From: Mycolicibacterium rhodesiae
GTDB lineage: Bacteria > Actinomycetota > Actinomycetes > Mycobacteriales > Mycobacteriaceae
NCBI RefSeq assembly: GCF_002086695.1
Contig: NZ_MVIH01000002.1
Span: 1-64,000 of the forward strand
Direction: 5' to 3'
DNA length: 64,000 bases
The notes beneath the pieces were generated by a model. It did not search any database and was not told the DNA's origin. It saw only the letters and a list, made by a program, of their open reading frames with translations. The stretch's first letter is position 1; every line of letters starts with the position of its first letter. This document shows positions 36,053 through 44,761 of this stretch, piece after piece. The position numbers and the translations under genes are program-made.

Positions 36053-38379
36053 GCGATTTACCCCCGGGCGAATGGTCTGAATTGCTGGTCGGCCACCAAT
36101 GGCCTGGCGTCGCCTCGCTCACGACGCTGACATCGGCTGCCGGCAATCGAGGATTGCTTAGTACCGAATTCGAAACCTACGCTGACATGCTGCAATCGGT
36201 GCGGACTGGCCCGCTAGGCCCCCAAGAAGGCGTCACCGCTGACGACGCCCGCGATGCCTTCAGCACTGGAGAGAATCAGGCCAGGGAAATTGCCGAAAGG
36301 AACGCAGTCAATCAACAATCGTACGAAGCTGCGCACCGCTCAACTCAGTATCTCCGAACTCATCTAAGTGAGATTGCGCAACAAGGGAATTCAGCCATCC
36401 AGGCGATTCAGCAATCGAAAGATCCGGTCGCGATCAAGCTGGGAAAGATCGTCGACGTGGTGATGGACTCGCAATCACAGGCGAATAGCAGCGCCGCCAG
36501 CAGCTGTGACAACGTCATCAGTGCCACCCAACGTGTACTTGACAAATCAGATGCTGGAGTGTCCGCTCGCGAGCTCGCGCGTGCGAACGGGATTGATCTC
36601 AACGGGGCTTTTTCTTCGCCGAATCGCGAAGACGTGCAGAATCAGGTCAAGGAACTTCTTAACAAAAAGTCGAGTGCGGCGGGCAGTGGAGCGGCTCATT
36701 TTTCGGGAGCGGGCACATCGTCTGGGCTAAGTGGCGGCGCACATGGCGGCGGCTCACATTCCAATGAACCCGTTGGCGCATCAGCCAATCCGTCTGGCGG
36801 GTCCGGCGTCAGTGGTACCAGCGCATCACCATCGGCCACGACAGGAGTGGCGCAACCTGGTGGGAACTCAGGACTGCAAAAGGGCGGCACCGCGGGTACC
36901 ACCACAACGCCGGCGGTAACTCAACCGGCAGCTCCCGCCAATACGAACTCAGGTGGCGGAGCGGGCCTCACTGGAAATCTCAATACTTCGGCGGTAAACC
37001 CAATTCCCCAGCAAGTGGGGGCGACGGGTGTTGCAGCCGCTGCGCCTACGCCCGCAATCAACGCGGGCGGCGCCACCGCGCCAACTCAAGGCCTGCCGTC
37101 TGCAAGCCTTACCCCATCACCCTCGTCCCTCCCCTCAGCCCCCACAAACGCACTGTCCCCCGAAGGCTTCGCCCAGAATTTCAACAGCGGCGCACAGGCC
37201 GGCGGCCCCGTGTCGTCGGGAGCCGAAGGACTCTCCAACACCGCTGCCCACGCCATGCAGCCGCAGGCACCCCTTCACCCAGAGAGCATGGCCGCACCGC
37301 CGATGGCGCCCACCGCGCCGACCGCAGGAGCGCCGCTCTTCGAAACAGCCCACGCCGCACCGACTTACGATGCCGCCCAGGCACCCGTCGCTCCCCCAGC
37401 AGACACCCCTCAGACCTACGTCGCCGCCCCGGCAGCCCAAGCACCGGTCATGCCCTCGACCGGTGTCCCCGCCGCACCTCAAGGTCCGCTACCCGCCTAC
37501 GGCGCAGACCTGCGACCCCCCGCGGCCACCGCGCCCGCCGCCCAGCCGGCCATGCCGAGCGCCGCCTCCCCGGGCTCGGCACCGGTCCACCCATCCGCCG
37601 GCACTCAGCTCAATCAACCCGCCGTGGTCCGCCAGGCCCCGACAGCCGCATCAACGGCAGCCCCCGCACCGGCTGGGCTCACCGAAAATGCCGTCGCCGC
37701 AACCACTACCGGCGCAATGGCCGGCGCCAGCGCCGTCGTAACCCAAGCTCAGCAGCGCCTCAACAGACTTCTCGATGCGGTCGCGCGGCAGGAACCAAAG
37801 CTGCGCTGGGCCATCGGCGACCGCGACGACGTCACTACCGTCCTGGCTACCGACCTCGCCAGCGGTTGGATCCCGCCGCACGTCGAAATCCCCACCGGAA
37901 TCAAGCTTCTCAAGCCAGGAAATCGCAATAAGCCACTCGACGCGCTACTCGGTGAGACCACCCTGACCGCCGCCTACGCGCCCGGGCAATACCTTCCTCC
38001 CGAAGAAGACGCACAGCCGACGCAGATGTCCATCCGTGCGCGTGACACCGCGGAGGTCGAAGACCTCGGCTGGGAACTCGCCCAAGCCACCAAGTGGCGC
38101 GACGGCCTGCCCCGCCTCGCCCACACGTTGGCCAAAGCCGCATCGACCGGCACCGGTTACCTGGATTCTGAAGTCGAGCTCCTGCGCGAGCATCTCGCCA
38201 ACGTCGCAGCCAAGGTTCTGGGTGACTACCCCGATCATGTCGACACCGCTAATGTCGGCAATTGGCAGCTCCTGGCGACCATCGACGCCCTGATCAAGGG
38301 CGAAAAGACCGCTGCCAATTACCACTTCGCGTGGTTTCAGGTGCTGAACCTGGCATTGAAGGGAGAGGTGCACCGATGA
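36049..38379 (+). CDS. Large DUF5631/DUF5632-type protein (Rv2082-like), mosaic composition
   Basis: A 776-aa protein in three parts. Residues 1-215 are helical, with long amphipathic helices (IAERNAVNQQSYEAAHRSTQ, IQQSKDPVAIKLGKIVDVVM) reminiscent of ESX-type substrates. Residues about 215-560 are a Gly/Ser, then Pro/Ala/Thr-rich low-complexity linker. Residues about 565-776 are a conserved globular domain (AQQRLNRLLDAVARQEPKLR, TVLATDLASGWIPPHVEIP, LLGDYPDHVD region) that I associate with DUF5632/DUF5631 proteins such as M. tuberculosis Rv2082. The first ~1 kb is much poorer in G+C than the rest. No signal peptide. ATGA overlaps couple it at both ends. Confidence 0.65.
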   Translation: MSDLPPGEWSELLVGHQWPGVASLTTLTSAAGNRGLLSTEFETYADMLQSVRTGPLGPQEGVTADDARDAFSTGENQAREIAERNAVNQQSYEAAHRSTQYLRTHLSEIAQQGNSAIQAIQQSKDPVAIKLGKIVDVVMDSQSQANSSAASSCDNVISATQRVLDKSDAGVSARELARANGIDLNGAFSSPNREDVQNQVKELLNKKSSAAGSGAAHFSGAGTSSGLSGGAHGGGSHSNEPVGASANPSGGSGVSGTSASPSATTGVAQPGGNSGLQKGGTAGTTTTPAVTQPAAPANTNSGGGAGLTGNLNTSAVNPIPQQVGATGVAAAAPTPAINAGGATAPTQGLPSASLTPSPSSLPSAPTNALSPEGFAQNFNSGAQAGGPVSSGAEGLSNTAAHAMQPQAPLHPESMAAPPMAPTAPTAGAPLFETAHAAPTYDAAQAPVAPPADTPQTYVAAPAAQAPVMPSTGVPAAPQGPLPAYGADLRPPAATAPAAQPAMPSAASPGSAPVHPSAGTQLNQPAVVRQAPTAASTAAPAPAGLTENAVAATTTGAMAGASAVVTQAQQRLNRLLDAVARQEPKLRWAIGDRDDVTTVLATDLASGWIPPHVEIPTGIKLLKPGNRNKPLDALLGETTLTAAYAPGQYLPPEEDAQPTQMSIRARDTAEVEDLGWELAQATKWRDGLPRLAHTLAKAASTGTGYLDSEVELLREHLANVAAKVLGDYPDHVDTANVGNWQLLATIDALIKGEKTAANYHFAWFQVLNLALKGEVHR

Positions 38380-39335
38380 CTGGTGGACAGCTCAACGTCA
38401 CCGAGGGCGGCTATCAGTCGGCCAATGCAGGCAACATACCCCCGCCGCCCATCACCTCCGACCCGCTCGTCGCGGGTGCGACCCCGATCGAACAACTGCT
38501 GCGCGTCCTTGGCCTAGCCGCCAATCTCGGCGACCCCAAGGACAACAGCGAGAGCATCGAAGAACACGCCAAGCGCGACTCGAAGACCGCCGAGGCCGCC
38601 GCGAAGTTCCCCGCCCAGGACGAGCAGGCCAGCGCCGAGATGAAAGGCGTCGCCGGCCAGGGCCAGGCCGATCAAATGGCCCAACAACTTCCGCAGATGG
38701 CCTCTCAGCTCGCCGGCGCGATGGCCGGTGCGATGGGCGGCGCACTGCAGCCACTGGCCCAGATCCCGCAGCAAGTCGCGCAAGGCGCCCAACAGATGAT
38801 GCAGGCCGGCATGGGCATGATGCAGCAAGCCGGTGGCGCCTCGGCAGAACTCGACAAAGCCAGCCTGACCGACCCACTCGGCGATTTCAGCGAGACACCC
38901 GGTGAAATAGGTTCTGGCGGAGGCGGATCCGGTGGCGGAGGCGGGATCGGCGGTACCTCGCCGACAGCGATGCTCGGCCCGCCGCCGGTGCCCGCCGCAG
39001 GCACCTCGCCGTCAGCGGCAAACACCCAAGTGCCGGCACCGCGGATGGCTGCGCCGACGTCGGCGCCCGCCGGTGGCATGGGCGGCATGCCGATGATCCC
39101 GCCGGGCGCGATGCACGGCGCGGGCGGATCGGAGAAGGACGCCAAGGCTGACACCAAGCGAGTGTCCGTGCCGACGGTGAAGAACGGCGCGCCGGTGCAG
39201 GGCCGCATCACCGCCCCACCGCCCGCCGGCCCTCAGGTCACCAAGAAGGTCGACGGCAAGCCGGTCGCGACGAGGCGCATCATCCTGCCCGACAGCAAGC
39301 CCGCAGACGAGGGATCCGGCGAGCCGAAGTCCTGA
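38376..39335 (+). CDS. Gly/Pro/Met-rich partner protein, Rv2083-like
   Basis: A 319-aa protein from ATG 38376, overlapping the previous stop by four bases. Residues 30-160 are helical with an ESX-substrate-like look (IEEHAKRDSKTAEAAAKFPA) and a Gln/Ala/Met-rich stretch (MASQLAGAMAGAMGGALQPL, then QQMMQAGMGMMQQAGG). Residues 170-260 are Gly- and Pro-rich linker, and the end is a basic conserved stretch (VTKKVDGKPVATRRIILPDS). Pairing with a large DUF5632-type protein resembles the Rv2082-Rv2083 pair from memory. Probably forms a complex with it. Function unknown. Confidence 0.65.
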   Translation: MTGGQLNVTEGGYQSANAGNIPPPPITSDPLVAGATPIEQLLRVLGLAANLGDPKDNSESIEEHAKRDSKTAEAAAKFPAQDEQASAEMKGVAGQGQADQMAQQLPQMASQLAGAMAGAMGGALQPLAQIPQQVAQGAQQMMQAGMGMMQQAGGASAELDKASLTDPLGDFSETPGEIGSGGGGSGGGGGIGGTSPTAMLGPPPVPAAGTSPSAANTQVPAPRMAAPTSAPAGGMGGMPMIPPGAMHGAGGSEKDAKADTKRVSVPTVKNGAPVQGRITAPPPAGPQVTKKVDGKPVATRRIILPDSKPADEGSGEPKS

Positions 39336-39353
39336 CCCCGATACCGTGGAGCG

Positions 39354-40844
39354 ATGACATCGCGAAGCTTGCTAGAAGGTCAGGGCATCCGCCAGATCAC
39401 CGGCGGACTGGGCACCCTGGACCGCGAGGTGTTCGAGGCCGTTGCCGAATCGCCGAGCCTGCTTCTCGACAAGGCCATGCCGGTTCTCACCCGCGCCGCC
39501 GACCACTCCAAGCTGTGGTTCGCGATCGCCGCAGTCCTGGCTGCGACGGGCTCGCCCTCGGCACGCCGCGGCGCCGGTCGTGGGGTGATCACGCTGGCCG
39601 TCACCAGCTTGGCGACCAATCAGGGCGCCAAGCGGGTCTGGAAGCGCGATCGCCCTAACCGCACCCTGGTTCCGCTGGTCCGACGGTCACGCCGAGTCCC
39701 GACGTCGAACTCGCTTCCCTCCGGCCACTCGGCCAGCGCCGCCGCCTTCGCCGTCGGCGTGGGCTTGGAGAATCCACCGCTGGGCCTGGGGCTGGCGCTG
39801 CTCGCCGGGTTGGTGGGCCTGTCCCGGGTGGCCACTGGCGCCCACTACCCCGGCGACGTCTTCGCCGGATTCGGCATCGGTGCCGCGATCGCTGTGCTGG
39901 GTGGCCGGCTGGTCCCGCCGATCGTCCCGGCCAAGCTGCCCTCGACCGAGCCTCTCGTGATCGACACCCCGAAGCGTCCCGACGGGGACGGCGTGGTCCT
40001 GGTGATCAACCCCGCCTCGGGCAGCGGCACCGGAACTCGGGTCATCGACGAGGTCCGCGACAAGCTGCCGAAGGCCGAGATCGTCGAACTGGGTCCGGAC
40101 GACGATCCGGAGACCGTCTTGCGGGAGGCCGCCCAGCGCGCCGAGGTGCTCGGGGTCGGCGGCGGCGACGGCACCGTGTCTGCTGCGGCTTCGGTAGCCA
40201 TCTCCACGGGGCTGCCGCTGGCGGTGTTTCCCGCCGGAACGTTCAACCATTTCGCCAAGGACATCGGCTGCGACACCGTCGAGCGCACCGTCTCAGCCAT
40301 CCGCGATGGCAACGTGTCCTGCGTAGACCTGGTGTGCCTCAACGAGGATCAGATGGTGATCAACACCGCCAGCATCGGCGCGTACCCGTTGTTCGTCCAG
40401 ACGCGGGAGAAGCTCGAGCACAAGGTCGGCAAGCCGCTGGCCGGGATGTACGCGATGCTGCACACCCTGCGCCGCGGGACGCCGGTTCGAATCCGATTCG
40501 ACAACAAGACAATTCAGACATCGCTGTTCTTCCTCGGTAATTCCGTCTATCTGCCGTCGGGTTTCGCCCCGGCCCGGCGGACCCGCATGGACGACGGGCT
40601 TATCGACGTTCGCATCCTGGAGACCGGCAAGCGTTTCAGCCGATTGCGCATCCTCAGTGCAGTCGCTTTCGGCCGGCTTGAACGCAGCCCGCTGTACCAC
40701 GAGATTCAGGCGCCGGAATTTTCGTTCGAAGCCGTCGACGGCCCGACGCCGCTGGCCCGCGACGGCGAAGTCGGCGACACGTACGACAAAGCCAGCTTCA
40801 GCGCGAAGTACCGAGTGCTGCCGGTGTTTCGACCGCTGGTGTGA
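39354..40844 (+). CDS. Fusion of PAP2 phosphatase and diacylglycerol-kinase domains
   Basis: A 496-aa protein. Residues about 40-190 form a PAP2 phosphatase with the three motifs KRVWKRDRP, PSGHSAS and SRVATGAHYPGD in membrane segments. Residues about 215-496 are a diacylglycerol/sphingosine-kinase-like catalytic domain (VVLVINPASGSGTGTRV, GVGGGDGTVSAAASVA, FPAGTFNHFAKDIG). Such fusions are common in actinobacteria; they may dephosphorylate and rephosphorylate lipids at the membrane. It follows the DUF5632-type operon by 18 bases and overlaps a convergent PAP2 gene by 47 bases. Confidence 0.9.
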   Translation: MTSRSLLEGQGIRQITGGLGTLDREVFEAVAESPSLLLDKAMPVLTRAADHSKLWFAIAAVLAATGSPSARRGAGRGVITLAVTSLATNQGAKRVWKRDRPNRTLVPLVRRSRRVPTSNSLPSGHSASAAAFAVGVGLENPPLGLGLALLAGLVGLSRVATGAHYPGDVFAGFGIGAAIAVLGGRLVPPIVPAKLPSTEPLVIDTPKRPDGDGVVLVINPASGSGTGTRVIDEVRDKLPKAEIVELGPDDDPETVLREAAQRAEVLGVGGGDGTVSAAASVAISTGLPLAVFPAGTFNHFAKDIGCDTVERTVSAIRDGNVSCVDLVCLNEDQMVINTASIGAYPLFVQTREKLEHKVGKPLAGMYAMLHTLRRGTPVRIRFDNKTIQTSLFFLGNSVYLPSGFAPARRTRMDDGLIDVRILETGKRFSRLRILSAVAFGRLERSPLYHEIQAPEFSFEAVDGPTPLARDGEVGDTYDKASFSAKYRVLPVFRPLV

Positions 40845-41466
40845 GCGGTATGGGCGGTACCAGCCGCAGGCATAGCAGGTAGTAGAGGTAGCCGAGTGCC
40901 CACCCGGCCAGCACGTCGGACGGGTGGTGGACGTTGAGCACCACCCGCGCCACCCCGACCGTCACGATCAACAGGCCACCGCCGACGCTCAACACCCGCC
41001 GGAGCCGGGGGCTCAGGTGCGGCCACAGTACGGTGAGCAGGGCCAGCACGCCCACCATGACCCCCAGTGCGTGGCCGGACGGGAACGACGATCCCTGGCC
41101 GTCGACAAACGCCGTCGCCGGGCGGGGCCGGCCCGCGAGGGACTTGGCGCCCTCGGTCACCAGGCCCATCAGTCCGATGCTGATCACCAGGAACAACGCG
41201 GTAGGCACCCTGCGGCGCACCAACGCGATGATCAGCAGTATCAACGCCGCCACCCGGAAGCCGTTCGGTCCGAACACGACGCAGAACACGACCCAGAAGG
41301 ACACCCAACCGGGGCGCGAAGCACCGATGTTGTGGAATGTCTGGAGCAGGTCGGTGTCGACCGAATCCAGCCATCCCCAGTTGAGCGCGTACCCGATCCA
41401 CATCGTCGCGTAGACAGCCACGGCGACGACGATCGAGGCGGTCAGCCAGGTTTTCTTCGATGCCAT
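40798..41466 (-). CDS. PAP2-superfamily membrane phosphatase, Rv0308-like
   Basis: A 222-aa membrane protein from ATG 41466 with about six helices and the phosphatase motifs KSLAGRPRP, SSFPSGHALG and ARVVLNVHHPSD. It should act on lipid phosphates or undecaprenyl pyrophosphate on the outer face. It matches M. tuberculosis Rv0308 in size and setting from memory. Its last 47 bases are antisense to the end of the PAP2/kinase fusion gene. An in-frame start at 41577 adds a non-hydrophobic leader and is disfavoured. Confidence 0.88.
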   Translation of the reverse strand: MASKKTWLTASIVVAVAVYATMWIGYALNWGWLDSVDTDLLQTFHNIGASRPGWVSFWVVFCVVFGPNGFRVAALILLIIALVRRRVPTALFLVISIGLMGLVTEGAKSLAGRPRPATAFVDGQGSSFPSGHALGVMVGVLALLTVLWPHLSPRLRRVLSVGGGLLIVTVGVARVVLNVHHPSDVLAGWALGYLYYLLCLRLVPPIPLTPAVETPAALGTSR

Positions 41467-41664
41467 CTGTTCTTCAGTACCACGGCAGCCTGGCACGATC
41501 GTCGGAGTGACCGCCCTGCTACCGGGATTGTTCGGAATCGGTAACCTTCCGCGCGCACTGCCGGGCCAAACTCCCACTGTGGATAACGCTTGCGCCGGAC
41601 GCCGAATGCGGGCACCGTCACCCCGCGGGGCAAGCTAGACCCCACGAGTCGAACGGAGGCGTAC

Positions 41665-43038
41665 GTGAGCCGGGACAACATGCTGATCGTGCACTGGCAT
41701 GACTTGGGTCGCTGCCTGGGCGCCTATGGATATCCCGGAGTGTCGAGCCCGCACCTGGACCGACTAGCAGCCGAAGGAATCCTTTTCACTCGCGCACATG
41801 CCACCGCCCCGCTGTGCTCGCCAGCGCGCGGATCACTGTTCACCGGCCGCTACCCGCACAGCAACGGACTGATCGGTCTGGCCCATCACGGCTTCGAGTA
41901 TCGCGCCGGTGTTCGCACGCTGCCCCACATCCTTCACGAGCACGGTTGGTATTCAGCGCTATTCGGTATGCAGCACGAGACATCGTTCCCGGCGCGGCTG
42001 GGCTACGACGAGTTCGACGTCTCCGATTCCTACTGTGGATACGTTGTCGAACGGGCCCGAGAGTGGCTCACCGACAGCGCACCACTCGCGGGAATCAGCC
42101 CGTTCCTGCTCACCGCGGGATTCTTCGAGACCCACCGGCCGTACCCGCATGATCGCTACGAACCAGCCGACACCGCCGTTGTCGAGGTCCCTGATTTCCT
42201 CCCGGACACCCCTGAGGTACGAAGCGATCTCGCCGATTTCTACGGTTCCATTTCCGTCGCCGATGCCGCGGTGGGCCGATTGCTCGACACCCTCGACGAC
42301 ACTGGGCTGGCCAAAGACACCTGGGTGGTGTTCTTGACCGACCACGGCCCGGCCTTCCCCCGCGCCAAGTCGACCCTGTACGACGCCGGCACCGGCATCG
42401 CGACGATCATTCGCCCGCCGAGTCGGCTCCGTAAGAGTCCGCTGATCTACGACGAGCTGTTCAGCGGAGTCGATCTGCTACCAACCCTGTTGGAATTGGT
42501 CGGCATAACCCCCGGCGACGACGTCGAAGGGCTTTCACACGCCGCCAATCTCCTTGCTGGACAGGATAATCCTGTCCGCGAGCACGTCTACACCGAAAAG
42601 ACCTACCACGACTCGTATGACCCCATCCGGGCCATCCGCAGCAAGAAGTACAGCTACATCGAAAACTACGCGCAACGGCCGCTGCTTGACCTGCCGCTGG
42701 ACATCGAGGAAAGCCCATCCGGCCAGGCGGTGGAGCCGTTCATCAATGCACCACGACCGGCGCGTGAACTCTACGACCTTGAAGTCGACCCGGCCGAGTC
42801 CACCAACCTCCTGGTCGAGCCGAGCGCGGAAGCTGAGAGCATCGCCGAGGATCTCGCGATCCGACTCAACGACTGGCGGCAGAAGACCGGCGACGCCATC
42901 CCCTCAGAGTTCGTCGGAACACGGATCGCAGCCCGCTACACCGAGACCTATTTCGAGATCAACGGACTCACCCTGACGAGCCGTTCGGCGGTTGCCTCGG
43001 AGCGAGGTTTGGACGACGAAATCGGCTTCCCACAATAG
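41665..43038 (+). CDS. Sulfatase, Rv0296c-like
   Basis: A 457-aa type I sulfatase starting at GTG 41665 (GGAGG seven bases upstream). The formylglycine site is PLCSPARGSLFTGR: Cys51 in C-x-P-x-R. The first metal motif is NMLIVHWHDLGRCLGAYG, with His-Asp where most sulfatases have Asp-Asp; the second is VVFLTDHGPAFPRAKST. It is followed by stf0, the same neighbour order as Rv0296c/Rv0295c in M. tuberculosis, so it may remove sulphate from trehalose-type or other sugars. No signal peptide is visible. Confidence 0.88.
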   Translation: MSRDNMLIVHWHDLGRCLGAYGYPGVSSPHLDRLAAEGILFTRAHATAPLCSPARGSLFTGRYPHSNGLIGLAHHGFEYRAGVRTLPHILHEHGWYSALFGMQHETSFPARLGYDEFDVSDSYCGYVVERAREWLTDSAPLAGISPFLLTAGFFETHRPYPHDRYEPADTAVVEVPDFLPDTPEVRSDLADFYGSISVADAAVGRLLDTLDDTGLAKDTWVVFLTDHGPAFPRAKSTLYDAGTGIATIIRPPSRLRKSPLIYDELFSGVDLLPTLLELVGITPGDDVEGLSHAANLLAGQDNPVREHVYTEKTYHDSYDPIRAIRSKKYSYIENYAQRPLLDLPLDIEESPSGQAVEPFINAPRPARELYDLEVDPAESTNLLVEPSAEAESIAEDLAIRLNDWRQKTGDAIPSEFVGTRIAARYTETYFEINGLTLTSRSAVASERGLDDEIGFPQ

Positions 43039-43106
43039 TTTTCGTCACAGCGAATTAAAGCCCGCTGACCTGGGCGTCGGTGTCCGAGTGCCGTTAGGCT
43101 CAGACC

Positions 43107-43910
43107 ATGCCCGATCATCCGACGGCCTACCTCGTTCTCGCCTCACAGCGCAGTGGAAGCACGCTGTTGGTGGAGTCATTACGAGCGACCGGCGTCGCTG
43201 GTGAGCCCCAAGAGTTCTTCCAGTACCTGCCGAACACCAGCATGTCCCCCCAGCCCAAAGAGTGGTTTGCCGACACCGACGACGAATCGATTCTGCGCCT
43301 GCTCGATCCCCTGATCGAGGGCAAGCCGGACCTGGCTCCCGCGGAGATCTGGCGCGACTACATCCGCACGGTCGGCCGCACACCCAACGGCATCTGGGGC
43401 GGCAAACTGATGTGGAATCAGACCTCACTTCTGCTCAGCCGGGCCAAGGATCTGCCCGAACGGTCGGGATCAGGCCTGCTGTCGGCCATCCGCGATGTGG
43501 TCGGCAGCGATCCGGTGCTGATTCACGTATATCGACCAGATGTTGTGTCGCAAGCGGTTTCGTTCTGGCGGGCCGTTCAGACCCGGGTTTGGCGCGGTAG
43601 GCCGGATCCGGTGCGAGACTCGCGAGCCGAATACCACGCCGGAGCGATCGCCCACGTCGTGCAGATGCTGCGGGCACAGGAGGAGGGCTGGCGCAACTGG
43701 TTCGCCGAAGAGGACGTCCACCCGATCGATGTGCCCTATCCGGTGTTGTGGCGCAACCTGACCGAGGTCGTGGCGCAGGTGCTCGAGGCACTCGGGCTCG
43801 ACCCCCGCTTGGCGCCCGCACCTGTCCTGGAACGCCAGGCGGATCACCGGTCCGACGAATGGGTGGACCGCTACCGCGCCGACGCCGAACGCGACGGACT
43901 GCCCACCTGA
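43107..43910 (+). CDS. stf0: Trehalose 2-sulfotransferase
   Basis: A 267-aa enzyme with the PAPS 5'-phosphosulphate loop [18 protein letters not shown] and the highly conserved Stf0 stretches [46 protein letters not shown] and [17 protein letters not shown]. Stf0 sulphates trehalose at C2 using PAPS; in M. tuberculosis this begins sulfolipid synthesis, while the end product in other mycobacteria is less clear. Located 68 bases after the sulfatase gene. Its last 40 bases overlap the convergent tam gene. Confidence 0.95.
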   Translation: MPDHPTAYLVLASQRSGSTLLVESLRATGVAGEPQEFFQYLPNTSMSPQPKEWFADTDDESILRLLDPLIEGKPDLAPAEIWRDYIRTVGRTPNGIWGGKLMWNQTSLLLSRAKDLPERSGSGLLSAIRDVVGSDPVLIHVYRPDVVSQAVSFWRAVQTRVWRGRPDPVRDSRAEYHAGAIAHVVQMLRAQEEGWRNWFAEEDVHPIDVPYPVLWRNLTEVVAQVLEALGLDPRLAPAPVLERQADHRSDEWVDRYRADAERDGLPT

Positions 43911-44662
43911 GCGACGACGAAGATCCGCCGGAACGGGAAGTAGGTTCGCCCGTCTGGTCGGGCGGGATAGGCCTCGTCGAGCATCGGGATCAGTTCGCTC
44001 CGAAACTGGTGCCACTGGTCGTCGTCGAGCCGATCACGCACGGGGGTGAGCGCGGTGCCGGTGATCCAGTTGAGCACGGCGTTCTCTCCGGCGAGCTCGT
44101 GAAGGTAGGTGGTCTCCCAGACGTCGACCTGGCAGCCCGCCTCGGTGAGGATCTCGGCATACCGGATCGGCGTCTCGACGACCTTGCCCGTGCGGAAAGC
44201 GAAGTCACCCAGGATGTTTGACCAGCGCTCCTGTTCTGCCAGCCGGCGCACTGCCACATGGGACGGCGCGTCGAAGTTACCGGGCACCTGGACGGCGATC
44301 CAGGCACCCGGATCCAGCTGGCCGGCCCAGCGCACCATCAGCTCGGGATGCCCCGGAATCCATTGCAGCGCCGCGTTACTGAACACGACGTCGGTGTCCG
44401 GGCGCGGTGTCCACGCGGTGATATCGGCCAACTCGGCGTCGATTCCGCGTTCGCGCGCCGCGGCGACCATCTCCGCGGAGCTGTCCACGGCCTCCAGGAC
44501 GGCGCCCGGCCAGCGGGCAGCCAGCTGTTCGGTGAGATTACCCGGGCCGCAGCCCAGGTCGGCGACCCGCCGCGGGGACTCGGCGCCAACCCGCCCCAGC
44601 AGGTCGAAGAACGGCCTGCCGCGCTGATCGGCGAACGTCAGGTAGGTCTGCGGGTTCCACAT
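43871..44662 (-). CDS. tam: Trans-aconitate 2-methyltransferase
   Basis: A 263-aa class I methyltransferase from ATG 44662 (start [20 protein letters not shown]; a GTG at 44671 is possible). The SAM motif is [16 protein letters not shown], and [19 protein letters not shown] and [11 protein letters not shown] are typical of Tam. It methylates trans-aconitate that forms from cis-aconitate, relieving aconitase inhibition. It matches Rv0294, the neighbour of stf0 in M. tuberculosis. It converges on stf0 with a 40-base overlap. Confidence 0.93.
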   Translation of the reverse strand: MWNPQTYLTFADQRGRPFFDLLGRVGAESPRRVADLGCGPGNLTEQLAARWPGAVLEAVDSSAEMVAAARERGIDAELADITAWTPRPDTDVVFSNAALQWIPGHPELMVRWAGQLDPGAWIAVQVPGNFDAPSHVAVRRLAEQERWSNILGDFAFRTGKVVETPIRYAEILTEAGCQVDVWETTYLHELAGENAVLNWITGTALTPVRDRLDDDQWHQFRSELIPMLDEAYPARPDGRTYFPFRRIFVVAQVGSPSRSASAR

Positions 44663-44761
44663 GCCGCCCACTTCACCACACGCGCGGGAATCATGAAATA
44701 CACAGCGACTTCCCAGCTCTGCGAATGCGCGTCAGCCAGCACTTTCAGGCACGGTGGTGCG

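Noticed and set aside
36700..37000. Gly/Ser/Thr-rich repeats resembling a tandem repeat or PE_PGRS-like sequence
   Set aside because: The DNA is not a regular tandem repeat and the protein lacks a PE N-terminus or GGX repeats. It is a low-complexity linker.
37028..37741. A 237-codon frame rich in Pro/Arg in the linker region of the 776-aa gene
   Set aside because: This is a shifted reading of the GC-rich Pro/Ala linker, with no homology or ribosome-binding site.
41621..41630. Palindrome CCCCGCGGGG upstream of the sulfatase gene
   Set aside because: A 10-base GC palindrome is expected often by chance at this G+C and it has no spaced-dyad operator form.
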